64,000 nucleotides of DNA from CAYUAG01 sp046483025. Its GTDB lineage: Bacteria; Zhuqueibacterota; QNDG01; CAYUAG01. The stretch is taken from positions 1 through 64,000 of the forward strand of contig JAWODZ010000126.1 in NCBI GenBank assembly GCA_046483025.1, given 5' to 3'. The position numbers and the translations under genes are program-made. Each line of letters opens with the position of its first letter. The stretch's first letter is position 1. This document shows, piece by piece, positions 26,835-35,118 of the stretch. The notes under the pieces are model-generated. The model did not search any database. It was not told the origin of the DNA and saw only the letters and a list, made by a program, of their open reading frames with translations.

Positions 26835-26906
26835 ATAAATAGATAATTTAATTATTAATAATCTGATTTTTTTATAATTATAATTAAGACAAACAAAGGA
26901 GAAATT

Positions 26907-27941
26907 ATGTTAAAGAAAGTTGTAGTTATCTTATTAATTTCTGTGGTGTTTTGTTACTGCAGCGGTTCTTATTCCCCTCCTTTTAAAAAGGAAGGGCAAA
27001 TCCATTCATTTTTTAAAAAAATGTCCGATTCTCTTGATATTAAGGTTCTGGATCCTGATAATTCGGTAAAGTTGATCACTACGAATTCTTTTTCTATATA
27101 TAATGGTGATATTATGCCTGATTTGTATCAGCAGTTTAGTAATTTTTTAAATAGTCTGAGTTCATTAAAACAAAGAAAAGACTATATAATAAATATTATT
27201 AAAGCTTTTGCTGAACAAAAAGCAGAAAACAGAATTTTATTACAGAAGGCAAAAGAAAAAGATGTTACAGTTTCTGAGGACAGTGTTATTGCCCGTAAAG
27301 AAGCCCTTTATAAAGACTATGGAGATAAAGAAACATATCTTGCTTTAATCGATTCATTAGGGTTGTCTGAAGAATATGTAATGAAGAATATTAGGGAAGG
27401 ATTAAGGATGCAGGCCTTCATTGATCAATATATATTGACAGAAGGATTAGTATTGGATCAGGAATTAAGGCAATATTATTCCAGAGATAAAGCTGCTACA
27501 GTACGCCATATTTTATTTTTAACTCAGGAGAAATCAGAATCTGAAAGAATGGAAATCATAGAAAAGGCTCAGCGTGTTCTTGGAATGGCACGATCCGGAT
27601 ATGATTTTGCCGAACTTGTGGAAAAATATTCAGAGGATCCGGGGTCTAATACTAAAGGTGGATTATATGAGAATATTGAACGAGGTGATATGGTCAGACC
27701 TTTTGAACAGGCTGCATTTAATTTACCTGTGGGTGAAGTCAGTGATATAGTAGAGACCAGATACGGCTATCATATAATCAAGGTGCTGGAAAGAAGTAAA
27801 GAGGAGCGTCCTCTTGAAGAAGTGAAAGATGAATTGATCGAAGAGATTCTTCAGCAGAAACAGGGGAATGTTCTTTTTATAACCTTAAATTATTTAAAGA
27901 ATGAATGTGGATATCAGGAACATTTTGATTTATTAGAATAA
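26907..27941 (+). CDS. Exported parvulin-type peptidyl-prolyl isomerase (SurA/PrsA-like)
   Basis: The 344-residue protein has an N-terminal export signal (KKVVVILLISVVFCYCSGS) with cysteines that could form a lipobox. An N-terminal helical SurA-like chaperone region follows (about 30-190). One parvulin domain comes next (about 195-300), with TVRHILFLTQEK, YSEDPGSNTKGG, GDMVRPFEQAAFNLPVGEVS and TRYGYHIIKVLE. Such proteins help fold outer-membrane or secreted proteins. ACAAAGGAG precedes the ATG. Base composition returns to the host norm after the AT-rich restriction-modification island. The HD protein gene follows after 67 bp. Confidence 0.88.
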   Translation: MLKKVVVILLISVVFCYCSGSYSPPFKKEGQIHSFFKKMSDSLDIKVLDPDNSVKLITTNSFSIYNGDIMPDLYQQFSNFLNSLSSLKQRKDYIINIIKAFAEQKAENRILLQKAKEKDVTVSEDSVIARKEALYKDYGDKETYLALIDSLGLSEEYVMKNIREGLRMQAFIDQYILTEGLVLDQELRQYYSRDKAATVRHILFLTQEKSESERMEIIEKAQRVLGMARSGYDFAELVEKYSEDPGSNTKGGLYENIERGDMVRPFEQAAFNLPVGEVSDIVETRYGYHIIKVLERSKEERPLEEVKDELIEEILQQKQGNVLFITLNYLKNECGYQEHFDLLE

Positions 27942-28008
27942 TGATGTTAATTTTGCTGTGAATTATATTCGTACTTGTAGACCATTGATGTTCTAGAAAG
28001 GAGTTTGC

Positions 28009-28584
28009 ATGATAAACAGTAATGATATTGAAAATATTTTTAAAGAACAGCTTGCAAAAATAGATGATGATACCTTGAAAGGAAATGTTATAAAAACCTG
28101 GATCAAAGCATGCACCCAAGGGAACTGGAACAGCATAGAAGAGTTAAAAAATATACCGTTTACACTTTTGGTTGAAACCGCGGGAATTAATTTTATTGAA
28201 CATACAATAGCTGTTACAGAAGGAGCTGCATGTTTAGCCAGGTCACATATGGATTATTATAACACATTACCTTATCAAATAGATTTTGACAGAATATATG
28301 TCGGAGGTCTCTTACATGATGTAGGGAAATTGGTTGAGATTGAGCCTGATGAAAAGGGCGGGTATCAAAAAAGTCTGTCCGGGAAATATGCCAGACACCC
28401 CATCAGCGGAGCTATCCTTGCGGCTGAATGTGGAATACCAGAGTCTATTGTTAATATTATTGCCTGTCACTCCAAAGAAGGCGATGGCAGACCTCAGGTC
28501 ATTGAAACGATCTTTATACATCAGGCAGATTTTGCCTGTTTTAATCCATTGGTAATGAAAGCGAATGGACTGCTCATAGAGTAA
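28009..28584 (+). CDS. HD-domain phosphohydrolase
   Basis: The 191-residue protein has an HD superfamily metal site: an early His in INFIEHTIAVTEGA, the HD doublet in VGGLLHDVGKLVEI, and later histidines in RHPISGA and IACHSKEGDG. This matches the HDIG-like metal-dependent phosphohydrolase core. There is no sensor or GGDEF domain, and the substrate is unknown. AAAGGAG lies 6 bp before the ATG. The C-terminus includes an Asp-containing motif (FIHQADFACF) typical of the final metal ligand. It is followed by a 188-bp purine-rich spacer before the aconitase-type gene. Confidence 0.85.
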   Translation: MINSNDIENIFKEQLAKIDDDTLKGNVIKTWIKACTQGNWNSIEELKNIPFTLLVETAGINFIEHTIAVTEGAACLARSHMDYYNTLPYQIDFDRIYVGGLLHDVGKLVEIEPDEKGGYQKSLSGKYARHPISGAILAAECGIPESIVNIIACHSKEGDGRPQVIETIFIHQADFACFNPLVMKANGLLIE

Positions 28585-28589
28585 ATGTG

Positions 28590-28705
28590 GAAGAGGGACA
28601 AAGGAAAGAGATGAAGGAGAATGGAGGAAGGAGAAGTGAATATGGAGAATGGAAAATGGCGAAAATCCTCCTGTTTCCATTTTCCCGTTTCCGTTTTCCT
28701 CGAAT
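28590..28705. repeat. Purine-rich spacer with GAAAATGG/CCATTTTC inverted repeat
   Basis: A GA-rich tract is followed by GAAAATGG (about 28649-28656) and its complement CCATTTTC (about 28677-28684). The element resembles the dispersed GAATGG-rich repeats found in many bacterial intergenic regions. No gene is seen here, and no clear U-run terminator follows. Confidence 0.4.
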
Positions 28706-28772
28706 AAAACTCTAACATTAAGAAAATTGGATTAGTTACAATTTTCAAAAAATTGAGTAAAGGAGACGGCAC

Positions 28773-30578
28773 ATGGGACAGACAATGATAGAGAAGATTT
28801 TTACCAATCACAGCAGTAAAAAGATTACTGCCGGGGATATTGCAGAAATCAGCATAGATGCCCGTATTGCCAGGGATTTTGGCGGGGCAAATGTAGTAAA
28901 GAATATTCAGTCCCATAATCTTGCAATTGATGATCCTCAAAAAACCTTTTTTACCTTCGACTGTAATCCGGGAGGATCTGATCAGCAATATGCAGAGAAT
29001 CAGCACATCTGCCGTCAGTTTTCCCGGGAACGGGGAATCAAGGTGTATGATATCCAGTCAGGGATCGGTACTCATATTGCCATTGATGAGGGTCTGGTCC
29101 GACCAGGGGGCACGTTGGTATCCACAGATTCTCATGCCAATATTTTAGGATCAATCGGTGCATTTGGACAGGGTATGGGAGATCGGGACATTGCAGCGGT
29201 CTGGTCGGAAGGGAAAATTTGGTTTAAAACTCCGGAAACGGTAAAATTACTTTTTCATGGTACTCCACCAGATGAAATTTGTGCCAAGGATATAGTGCTG
29301 TTTTTATTGAAAAATCTGGGAGCTGCAGGATTATTAGGAAAAGCTGCGGAGTTGGAAGGTGACTATATCCAAACGCTCAGTCTAAATTCCCGCATAACCA
29401 TTTCATCCATGGCTACTGAAATGGGTGGTATCATCGCTCTTTTTGCCCCCAATAAGGATGTCCTAGACCATTTTAAGGAAGCTACTGGAGAGGAGATAGA
29501 GCCAGTATACGCAGACAAGGATGCTCGATATGTTGCGGTGAAGGAATGTGATTTAAGTAAGATGGAACCTCTGACTTCCCTGCCCGGCCATCCGGAGGAT
29601 GTGGTCAAGGTTACCGACCTGAAAGAAGTCAAAATTGATTCAGCCTTCATCGGATCCTGTACTAATGGACGATTATCAGATATGCAAGCAGCTGCTAATA
29701 TATTAAAGAACCGTAAGGTAGCTCCCGGAGTGGTGTTAAAGATTGTTCCATCTACCCGAAAAATATGGGAGCAGTGTCTGGAACAGGGAATCATTGATAT
29801 TTTCATGAAAGCAGGAGCCTTGGTGGGTAATGCCGGTTGTGCCGGCTGTGCCAAGGGACAGATCGGGCAGAACGGTCCGGGTGAGATCACCATAAGTACC
29901 GGGAACAGGAATTTTGCCGGAAAGCAAGGTAAAGGGGAGGTGTATCTGGCCTCCCCGGAAACAGTTGCTGCTTCTGCAGTCAGCGGAATCATTACCAGTA
30001 AAAATAATATTCTGTCAAGTCCGAAAAGATACAAAACGGCAGATTATACAAAATCTGAAAAGAAAGTATCTTCACCAAAAACCGAGAAGAAACCGGTAGA
30101 AATCCAGGGGCGGGTTTGGGTAGTTGACCAGGATAACATTGATACGGATATGATTTTTCACAATCGTTATCTTACCATAACCGATGTTGACGAAATGGGG
30201 CAGTATACTTTTGATAATCTCAAAGGCTGGGAGGATTTTTCCGATAAAGCTGAAAAAGGTGACATCATTGCGACCGGATCCAATTTCGGAGCCGGTTCTT
30301 CCCGACAGCAGGCTGTGGATTGTTTTAAAAGCCTGGGAATACAGGCCATAATTGCAAAATCATTCGGAGCAATTTATGAGAGAAACGGCGTCAATTCCGG
30401 TTTTCCATTGATCAGTGGTGATTTGATTTCGTCGGGTATAGAAAGTGGTGAAGAAATAAAAGTGAATTTCAAGACCGGTGAAATTACCCGGTTAAAAACG
30501 GGTGAGACCATTCAGGCACAGCCCTTTTCTGACGTGCAGATGGACATTTATCAGAAGGGGGATCTGTTGAGGAAGTAA
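28773..30578 (+). CDS. Aconitase-family hydro-lyase, fused large and small subunits
   Basis: The protein is a 601-residue [4Fe-4S] hydro-lyase probably acting as aconitate hydratase. Residues 1-420 form the LeuC-like part with DCNPGGSD in place of the usual DH motif and the cluster cysteines in SCTNGRLSDMQ and GCAGCAKGQIG. Residues about 445-601 form the swivel (LeuD-like) part with DNIDTDMIFHNRYL and GSNFGAGSSRQQA. The order large-then-small and this size match the short archaeal/bacterial aconitase type. AAAGGAGACGG precedes the ATG. It lies upstream of a toxin-antitoxin insert, a second aconitase-family pair and the citrate-cleaving enzymes, which supports a citrate/isocitrate role. Substrate remains inferred. 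Confidence 0.85.
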   Translation: MGQTMIEKIFTNHSSKKITAGDIAEISIDARIARDFGGANVVKNIQSHNLAIDDPQKTFFTFDCNPGGSDQQYAENQHICRQFSRERGIKVYDIQSGIGTHIAIDEGLVRPGGTLVSTDSHANILGSIGAFGQGMGDRDIAAVWSEGKIWFKTPETVKLLFHGTPPDEICAKDIVLFLLKNLGAAGLLGKAAELEGDYIQTLSLNSRITISSMATEMGGIIALFAPNKDVLDHFKEATGEEIEPVYADKDARYVAVKECDLSKMEPLTSLPGHPEDVVKVTDLKEVKIDSAFIGSCTNGRLSDMQAAANILKNRKVAPGVVLKIVPSTRKIWEQCLEQGIIDIFMKAGALVGNAGCAGCAKGQIGQNGPGEITISTGNRNFAGKQGKGEVYLASPETVAASAVSGIITSKNNILSSPKRYKTADYTKSEKKVSSPKTEKKPVEIQGRVWVVDQDNIDTDMIFHNRYLTITDVDEMGQYTFDNLKGWEDFSDKAEKGDIIATGSNFGAGSSRQQAVDCFKSLGIQAIIAKSFGAIYERNGVNSGFPLISGDLISSGIESGEEIKVNFKTGEITRLKTGETIQAQPFSDVQMDIYQKGDLLRK

Positions 30579-30783
30579 GGGGGTGTACTTATAGCCACGG
30601 ATTTACACGGATAGACATGGATTTAGGTTAGTTAATAATTCTTGAAAAAAAATACCCATGGCAAAATTACCCATTTCCCTCCCTTGAAGGGAGGGAATAA
30701 AGGGAGGGTGAGATCGGAGCAGTCACTCTCCCCGAAAGAGTAGTTACCCTTCTTTCAGAAGGTTAGCTTCTGAATTGTGCACC
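30579..30783 (+). repeat. ~205-bp direct repeat, left copy, beside the toxin-antitoxin module
   Basis: It starts immediately after the aconitase stop codon with GGGGGTGTACTT and continues with AGCCACGGATTTACACGG, a CCCATTTCCCTCCC segment, GAGCAGTCACTCTCCCCGAA and GGTTAGCTTCTGAATTGTG. The right copy at 31624-31826 matches over its whole length with scattered substitutions. The remainder up to 30919 holds a short inverted GGTGGACTCCATCTC/GAGATGGAGTCCACC hairpin (about 30785-30815) and the antitoxin promoter; no other gene is seen. Confidence 0.8.
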
Positions 30784-30784
30784 A

Positions 30785-30815
30785 GGTGGACTCCATCTCA
30801 GAGATGGAGTCCACC
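30785..30815. terminator. Strong inverted repeat GGTGGACTCCATCTC/GAGATGGAGTCCACC
   Basis: Fifteen-base arms separated by essentially no loop (a single base) form a near-perfect palindrome just after the left direct repeat, followed by a short TTTG. It is absent from the corresponding place in the right repeat copy. It could act as a transcription barrier before the toxin-antitoxin module or be a mobile palindrome; a long T-run is lacking. Confidence 0.45.
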
Positions 30816-30839
30816 TTTGTGGTATATTTAGAAATCTGC

Positions 30840-30868
30840 TTGATTTATTTGAATTATTTCTATATATT
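30840..30868 (+). promoter_or_regulatory. Promoter of the toxin-antitoxin operon
   Basis: TTGATT (30840-30845) and TATATT (30863-30868) are spaced by 17 bp. Predicted transcription start is near 30875, inside a 19-bp imperfect palindrome. The antitoxin ATG is at 30920 with AAAAGGAG upstream. Confidence 0.55.
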
Positions 30869-30871
30869 AAA

Positions 30872-30890
30872 GTTGAACTTGAAGTTTAAC
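30872..30890. promoter_or_regulatory. Candidate autoregulatory operator at the antitoxin promoter
   Basis: GTTGAACTT (30872-30880) and AAGTTTAAC (30882-30890) are complementary except at one position, around a single central base. The site coincides with the predicted transcription start. Phd/YefM antitoxins usually repress their own operon by binding such palindromes. Confidence 0.45.
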
Positions 30891-30919
30891 TCTAATATGA
30901 AAATGAAAAGGAGCATACA

Positions 30920-31153
30920 TTGAAAAAAATTTCTATGTTACAATTGCGGAAAAATTCAAAACAAATAATCCAATGGGCCCGGCAGGGGAAAAAAATGATT
31001 TTAACCTATAGGGGAAATCCTGTTTTTCGTATTGAACCTATACAGGAAAATTCACCGGATGAAAACGATTTATTTTATAGTATAGATAAGCTTGCTGTGG
31101 ATGAAGGGCAAAATATAACCAACCAGAAAATGGATACAATCATTTATGAATAA
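30920..31153 (+). CDS. Phd/YefM-family antitoxin
   Basis: The 77-residue protein starts KKISMLQLRKNSKQIIQWA, followed by KKMILTYRGNPVFRIEPI, the DNA-binding fold of Phd/YefM antitoxins (a strand, helix, hairpin). The acidic C-terminal tail would wrap the toxin. It overlaps the PIN toxin gene by 8 bp, the usual coupling in type II modules. An upstream palindrome could be its operator. The reading starts with TTG/ATG-like context; AAAAGGAG lies 9 bp before the TTG at 30920, which serves as the start codon. Pairing of a Phd-type antitoxin with a VapC-type toxin is common. Confidence 0.85.
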   Translation: MKKISMLQLRKNSKQIIQWARQGKKMILTYRGNPVFRIEPIQENSPDENDLFYSIDKLAVDEGQNITNQKMDTIIYE

Positions 31154-31559
31154 AAATATATTTATTGATACCAGCGGTTATTATGCTTTACTTATAAATC
31201 AGGATAATGCCCATAGAAAAGCAGTAGATATTTTACATGAAGCAGCTGAGGAGAAAATTCAATTTATAACTTCAGATTATATTCTTGATGAGATTGCTAC
31301 CTTACTTCAATTTCGAGGAGTCGGGCACTTACTTCCTGAATTTTTTAAAAGAGTTTTCAACTCTCAGGCGTGTAGAATTGAATGGATGGACGAAGAACTG
31401 TTTCAGCAAACTAAATTATTTTTTTTCAAAAATAGTGATCATAAATATTCATTCACGGATTGTTTTAGTTTTATATTGATGCAAAGAAACGGATTGGAAA
31501 AAGCATTGACCAAAGATCATCATTTCCGGGAAGCTGGATTTATTTCTCTTTTGAGTTAA
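31146..31559 (+). CDS. vapC: PIN-domain ribonuclease toxin (VapC-like)
   Basis: This is a PIN-domain protein of 137 residues, predicted to be an Mg-dependent RNase that blocks translation when its antitoxin is lost. The acidic residues of the active site are visible as Asp in FIDTSGYYAL, Glu in YILDEIATLL, and the Asp pair in SFTDCFSFILM and TKDHHFREAGF. Length is normal for VapC. It overlaps the antitoxin gene by 8 bp. The module sits between two aconitase-family genes and is enclosed by ~205-bp direct repeats, suggesting it arrived or could be lost as a unit. The RNA target is unknown. Confidence 0.9.
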   Translation: MNKNIFIDTSGYYALLINQDNAHRKAVDILHEAAEEKIQFITSDYILDEIATLLQFRGVGHLLPEFFKRVFNSQACRIEWMDEELFQQTKLFFFKNSDHKYSFTDCFSFILMQRNGLEKALTKDHHFREAGFISLLS

Positions 31560-31574
31560 TTTTCAGTGCAAAAA

Positions 31575-31627
31575 CCTCCTGAAGGTTTCGAATCCTTCAT
31601 TTCATTCAGGACAGGCTCTTCAGGGGG
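31575..31627. repeat. Dispersed palindromic repeat, copy 2 (CCTGAAG/CTTCAGG)
   Basis: Arms CCTGAAG (31578-31584) and CTTCAGG (31618-31624) enclose GAATCCTTC and TTCAGGACAGG. It is related to the copy at 17904-17949, which carries CCCGAAG and CTTCGGG. It lies directly between the toxin stop and the right-hand direct repeat. Confidence 0.6.
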
Positions 31628-31826
31628 GTGTACTTTTAGCCACGGATTTACACGGATAGACACGGATTTGGGTTGGTAAATAACTCTTGAAAAAATTATT
31701 CATTGCAAATCACCCATTTCCCTCCCTCGAAGGGAGGAAATAAAGGGAGGGTGAGATCTGAGCAGTCACTCTCCCCGAAAGTGAAGCTACCCTTCTCTCA
31801 TAAGGTTAGCTTCTGAATTGTCCACC
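31624..31826 (+). repeat. ~205-bp direct repeat, right copy, after the toxin gene
   Basis: The sequence runs in the same orientation and order as 30579-30783: GGGGGTGTACTT, AGCCACGGATTTACACGG, CCCATTTCCCTCCC, GAGCAGTCACTCTCCCCGAA and GGTTAGCTTCTGAATTGT. By eye most positions agree, with scattered substitutions and a few short indels. The rest of the spacer to 31906 is AT-rich and carries no gene. Confidence 0.8.
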
Positions 31827-31906
31827 TAAACTTAAAAAAAATTTATAAAAATTGCTGAAAAATTTGTATCTTTATGATAAAAGGTTATTAATTAAAAAAG
31901 GCATAT

Positions 31907-33178
31907 ATGATGGGAAAAACATTTATTGAAAAAATGCTTGCCAAAAAATCCGGTAAAGAATCTGTAGAGGTTGGAGAAATAGTAACAGTGAAACCTGATC
32001 ATCTTTTAACTCATGATAATACCTCGGCTATAATTTCCAAGATCAAACCGGAATTAAAAAAATATGGAGTAGTTGATCCTGAATTTCCGGTCATTGTTCT
32101 TGATCATGTCATTCCGGCTGCCAGTGAAAAGAATGCATCCGGTCATAAAAAAATACGCGAGTTTGTAAAAGAACATTCCCTGATAAATTTTTTTGATATT
32201 GGAGAAGGAATCTGTCACCAGGTAGTGTATGAAAAGGGACTGGCTTTACCGGGAATGCTGGTGGTTGGAAGTGATTCCCACACCTGTTCTTATGGTGCAG
32301 TGGGAGCCATGTCAATCGGAATTGACAGAACCGAAGCAGCAAGCTTACTGCTTACCGGTGAAATGTGGCTAAAGGTGGTTCCAACTATCAAGGTAACTGT
32401 TAAGGGTACACTGCAGCCCGGTGTGTCTGCCAAAGATGTCATCCTATATTTTATTGGTAGAATAGGTGCAGATGGTGCTACCTACTGTGCAGTAGAATTT
32501 CACGGAGAAGTAGAGAATCTCAGCATGGATGAGCGCTTTACCATTGCCAATATGGGAATTGAAATGGGAGCCAAGATAGCAGTTTTTCCGGTGGATACTC
32601 TAACCAGAGAGTTTTTATCTTCGATAGGTATTAAGTCCGGTAGTTACAAGGAAGTTTGGGCTGATAAAGATGCTGAGTATATGGAGGAGCTAACCATTAA
32701 TCTAAATGAGATCACGCCGGTGATTGCCAAACCGCATACGGTTGACAATGTAGTTAAGATCAGTGAAGTTAAGGGAACATCCATTGATCAGGGATTGATC
32801 GGGACCTGTACCAATGGCAGATTAAGTGATTTCAGAGAAGCTGCAGAAATTCTTAAGGGGAAAAAGATTGCTAAAAATTTCCGGCTTTTAATTCTTCCGG
32901 CTTCCAGAAATATTTATCGACAGTTAGTGAAAGAGGGATTAATGGATACTCTGGTGGAATCAGGGGGAGTTATACTGCCCCCGGGTTGCGGTCCCTGTCT
33001 GGGGGCGCACCAGGGAGCTCTGGCTCCGAAAGAGACATGTCTGAGTACGGCAAACCGGAATTTCAAAGGGCGTATGGGTTGCAAGGAAGCAGAAATCTAT
33101 CTGGGAAGTGCTCAAACAGTCGCAGCATCTGCTCTGTATGGTAAAATAACTGATCCCAGAAAGGAGATTAAAAAATGA
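31907..33178 (+). CDS. LeuC/HacA-type dehydratase large subunit
   Basis: This is the large subunit of a [4Fe-4S] hydro-lyase of the 3-isopropylmalate dehydratase/homoaconitase group, 423 residues. Motifs are VLDHVIPAAS, GSDSHTCSYGAVGA and the cluster cysteines in IGTCTNGRLSDF and LPPGCGPCLGAHQG. The small subunit gene overlaps its stop by 4 bp. The substrate could be 3-isopropylmalate, homocitrate, citramalate or citrate; no leucine genes are adjacent, while citrate-cleaving enzymes follow. Two ATGs are possible (31907 and 31910); AAAAAAGG is spaced better for 31910. Confidence 0.85.
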   Translation: MMGKTFIEKMLAKKSGKESVEVGEIVTVKPDHLLTHDNTSAIISKIKPELKKYGVVDPEFPVIVLDHVIPAASEKNASGHKKIREFVKEHSLINFFDIGEGICHQVVYEKGLALPGMLVVGSDSHTCSYGAVGAMSIGIDRTEAASLLLTGEMWLKVVPTIKVTVKGTLQPGVSAKDVILYFIGRIGADGATYCAVEFHGEVENLSMDERFTIANMGIEMGAKIAVFPVDTLTREFLSSIGIKSGSYKEVWADKDAEYMEELTINLNEITPVIAKPHTVDNVVKISEVKGTSIDQGLIGTCTNGRLSDFREAAEILKGKKIAKNFRLLILPASRNIYRQLVKEGLMDTLVESGGVILPPGCGPCLGAHQGALAPKETCLSTANRNFKGRMGCKEAEIYLGSAQTVAASALYGKITDPRKEIKK

Positions 33179-33657
33179 AGGTATGGAAATATAGTGATGA
33201 TATTAATACTGATATGCTTTTCCCGGGTAAATATACCTATACCTGTTCCACACCCGAGGAAATCAAACCTCATTTACTGGAAGATTTGGATCCTGATTTC
33301 AACAAGCAGGTCCAACCAGGGGATGTTATTTTTGCCGGAAAGAATTTTGGCTGCGGCAGTTCACGAGAACAGCCGGCTGTAGGATTAAAACATGTGGGGA
33401 TAGCAGCAATAGTAGCAAAAAGTTTTTCCAGAATTTTTTACCGTGCCTCTTTAAATCAGGGATTACTACTTATAGAATCTCCTGAAAGTGTGGAAGCTTA
33501 TACTTCCGGGGATCAGGTAGAGATAAAAGCCAGGGAAGGGAAAATATTGGTTGGGGATAAAGAATTTAGCTTTCCCCGACTCCCTGATTCTATTATCGGA
33601 ATAATGGAAGCAGGTGGATTACTGGAATATACTCGGAGGAGGTTGGGAAAAAGTTAG
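33175..33657 (+). CDS. LeuD/HacB-type dehydratase small subunit
   Basis: This 160-residue swivel subunit works with the preceding large subunit. It has SDDINTDMLFPGKYTY at the start, the substrate-loop motif FGCGSSREQPAVGLKH and KSFSRIFYRASLNQGL. The ATGA overlap with the large subunit indicates translational coupling. The YTY after the conserved Asp region resembles archaeal-type isopropylmalate/homoaconitase small subunits, in which the loop after it determines substrate. Exact substrate is not resolved. A palindromic repeat occupies the following spacer before the citrate-cleaving pair. Confidence 0.87.
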   Translation: MKVWKYSDDINTDMLFPGKYTYTCSTPEEIKPHLLEDLDPDFNKQVQPGDVIFAGKNFGCGSSREQPAVGLKHVGIAAIVAKSFSRIFYRASLNQGLLLIESPESVEAYTSGDQVEIKAREGKILVGDKEFSFPRLPDSIIGIMEAGGLLEYTRRRLGKS

Positions 33658-33660
33658 GTT

Positions 33661-33760
33661 CGGTTAAGGTTCAGGGTTCAAAGGTTCAGAGTTCAGGGTT
33701 GGAAGGTTAATAATCAACATATATCCTGAATTTTAAACCCGGAACTCAGAACTCTGAAAT
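33661..33760. repeat. GTTCAGGGTTC-type palindromic repeat
   Basis: The left half consists of overlapping TTCAGGGTT/TTCAGAGTT words. TTCAGAGTT (33685-33693) is perfectly complementary to AACTCTGAA (33750-33758). This family of GTTCAGAGTTCAGG repeats is a common dispersed intergenic element. It separates the LeuCD-like pair from the citryl-CoA synthetase genes. Confidence 0.55.
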
Positions 33761-33828
33761 TTGAATTTAAAAAACCTAAGCAGTTTCTAGTAATCAGATA
33801 AACTTAGTAATTTTACAATGAGGTGATG

Positions 33829-35118
33829 ATGCGATTATATGAGAATGAATCAAAGAAAATTTTCACTCGTCAAGGAATTCCGGTTCCCGGTCAGCTGGGA
33901 ATAATATGCAGATCCAAGGAAGTTAAAAAAGTTTTAAAAGAGAGTGACTTCCCGGTGATGTTGAAATCTTTAATACTGGTAGGAGGAAGAGGAAAAGCAG
34001 GAGGAATAAAAAAGGCAAACAATGTTGCAGAAGCAGAAAGGAATGCCAAGAAGATTTTAAAAATGAGAATCAAGGGATATCCGGTTGAAATGCTCATGCT
34101 GGAAAAGGCGGTTGTAGAAAACAGTGCAGTATATCTGGGAGTAACCATGAATCCTGAAACCTATAACAATATCATTATTGTAAGTCCCTCCGGAGGAGTA
34201 GATATTGAAACTGTAGCCAATGAGACTCCGGAGTTAATTTTCAGGTTGGAGTTGAAAGAAAATGAAAAGATCCTGCCGGATGCTGCTGCTCAAAATGCTT
34301 CCGATTTTTTGACTGAGCATCTGGATACAGATGCTCAGTTCAATAATGAATTAAAAGACATTATTTCCATACTCTATAATACTTATCAAAAGCTGGACTG
34401 TAAAACTGCAGAGATTAATCCTTTGATTATCACTCCTGAAGGTCCGGTGGCAGCGGATGCCAAAATTGTGCTGGATGATAATGCTCTGTTCAGACAAAAA
34501 GAAGTTTTCGGATTGCTGGGCATAAAAGAAGTCAGACATGATGTTTCCGAACCTACCAGAAATGAAGTCAGGGCTAGAGAGGCCGGATTTCCCTATGTTG
34601 ATTTGCTTTCTGAAGATCACAAAAAAGACAATGATAAACTCTATGTTGGTCTGGTACCCGGGGGTGCCGGATATGGAATATTTTCCATTGATGAAGTAGC
34701 CAATGTAGGAGAACGATTCTTTGACGGTCGAGTGATTCCGGTAAATTTTATGGATTCCGGGGGAGGTCCCTCCCTGGAGAAAGTTGCTGAAATGTTTCAT
34801 TTGTTAATGGATTATAAGATTGTGGATTTAATTATTACTTCCAGATTCGGGGGTATTTCTTCCTGTGATACTTTTATCAAAGGATTGATTCAAGCAATTC
34901 TGGACCGGTTCAGATCAGGCAGGAGAATGATTCCTGTGTATGGCCGCATGGTGGGAACAGATCTTCCCAGTGCACGGGAATATTTAGATAAAGCCAAGCA
35001 AAGATATTCAGAAGAATTAAAGGATATGGATATAACCGTTGGTAATAAAAAGATAATGGCAGAAGTTATCCGAGAAGGTATTGAAAAAGCATTTAATAAT
35101 AAGGAAAGGAAATCATGA
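33829..35118 (+). CDS. Citryl-CoA synthetase/ATP-citrate lyase beta-like subunit (SucC fold)
   Basis: This 429-residue ATP-grasp acyl-CoA ligase subunit resembles succinyl-CoA synthetase beta. ATP-grasp motifs include KSLILVGGRGKAGGIKKA, YLGVTMNPETYN, PSGGVDIETVANETPE and TAEINPLIITPEG. The C-terminal ligase domain has VPGGAGYGIFSIDE, FMDSGGGPSLEKV and SRFGGISSCD. The next gene, overlapping by 4 bp, fuses a SucD-like half to a citrate-synthase-like half. Together they have the domain content of ATP-citrate lyase, so citrate rather than succinate is the likely substrate. GTG and ATG codons precede at 33823 and 33826; 33829 is chosen for spacing from GAGG and similarity to family N-termini. A plain succinyl-CoA synthetase subunit is the main alternative. 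Confidence 0.72.
   Translation: MRLYENESKKIFTRQGIPVPGQLGIICRSKEVKKVLKESDFPVMLKSLILVGGRGKAGGIKKANNVAEAERNAKKILKMRIKGYPVEMLMLEKAVVENSAVYLGVTMNPETYNNIIIVSPSGGVDIETVANETPELIFRLELKENEKILPDAAAQNASDFLTEHLDTDAQFNNELKDIISILYNTYQKLDCKTAEINPLIITPEGPVAADAKIVLDDNALFRQKEVFGLLGIKEVRHDVSEPTRNEVRAREAGFPYVDLLSEDHKKDNDKLYVGLVPGGAGYGIFSIDEVANVGERFFDGRVIPVNFMDSGGGPSLEKVAEMFHLLMDYKIVDLIITSRFGGISSCDTFIKGLIQAILDRFRSGRRMIPVYGRMVGTDLPSAREYLDKAKQRYSEELKDMDITVGNKKIMAEVIREGIEKAFNNKERKS

Noticed and set aside
29363..30034. 223-residue reading frame antisense to the aconitase-type gene
   Set aside because: It overlaps conserved aconitase motifs and has no domain features of its own.
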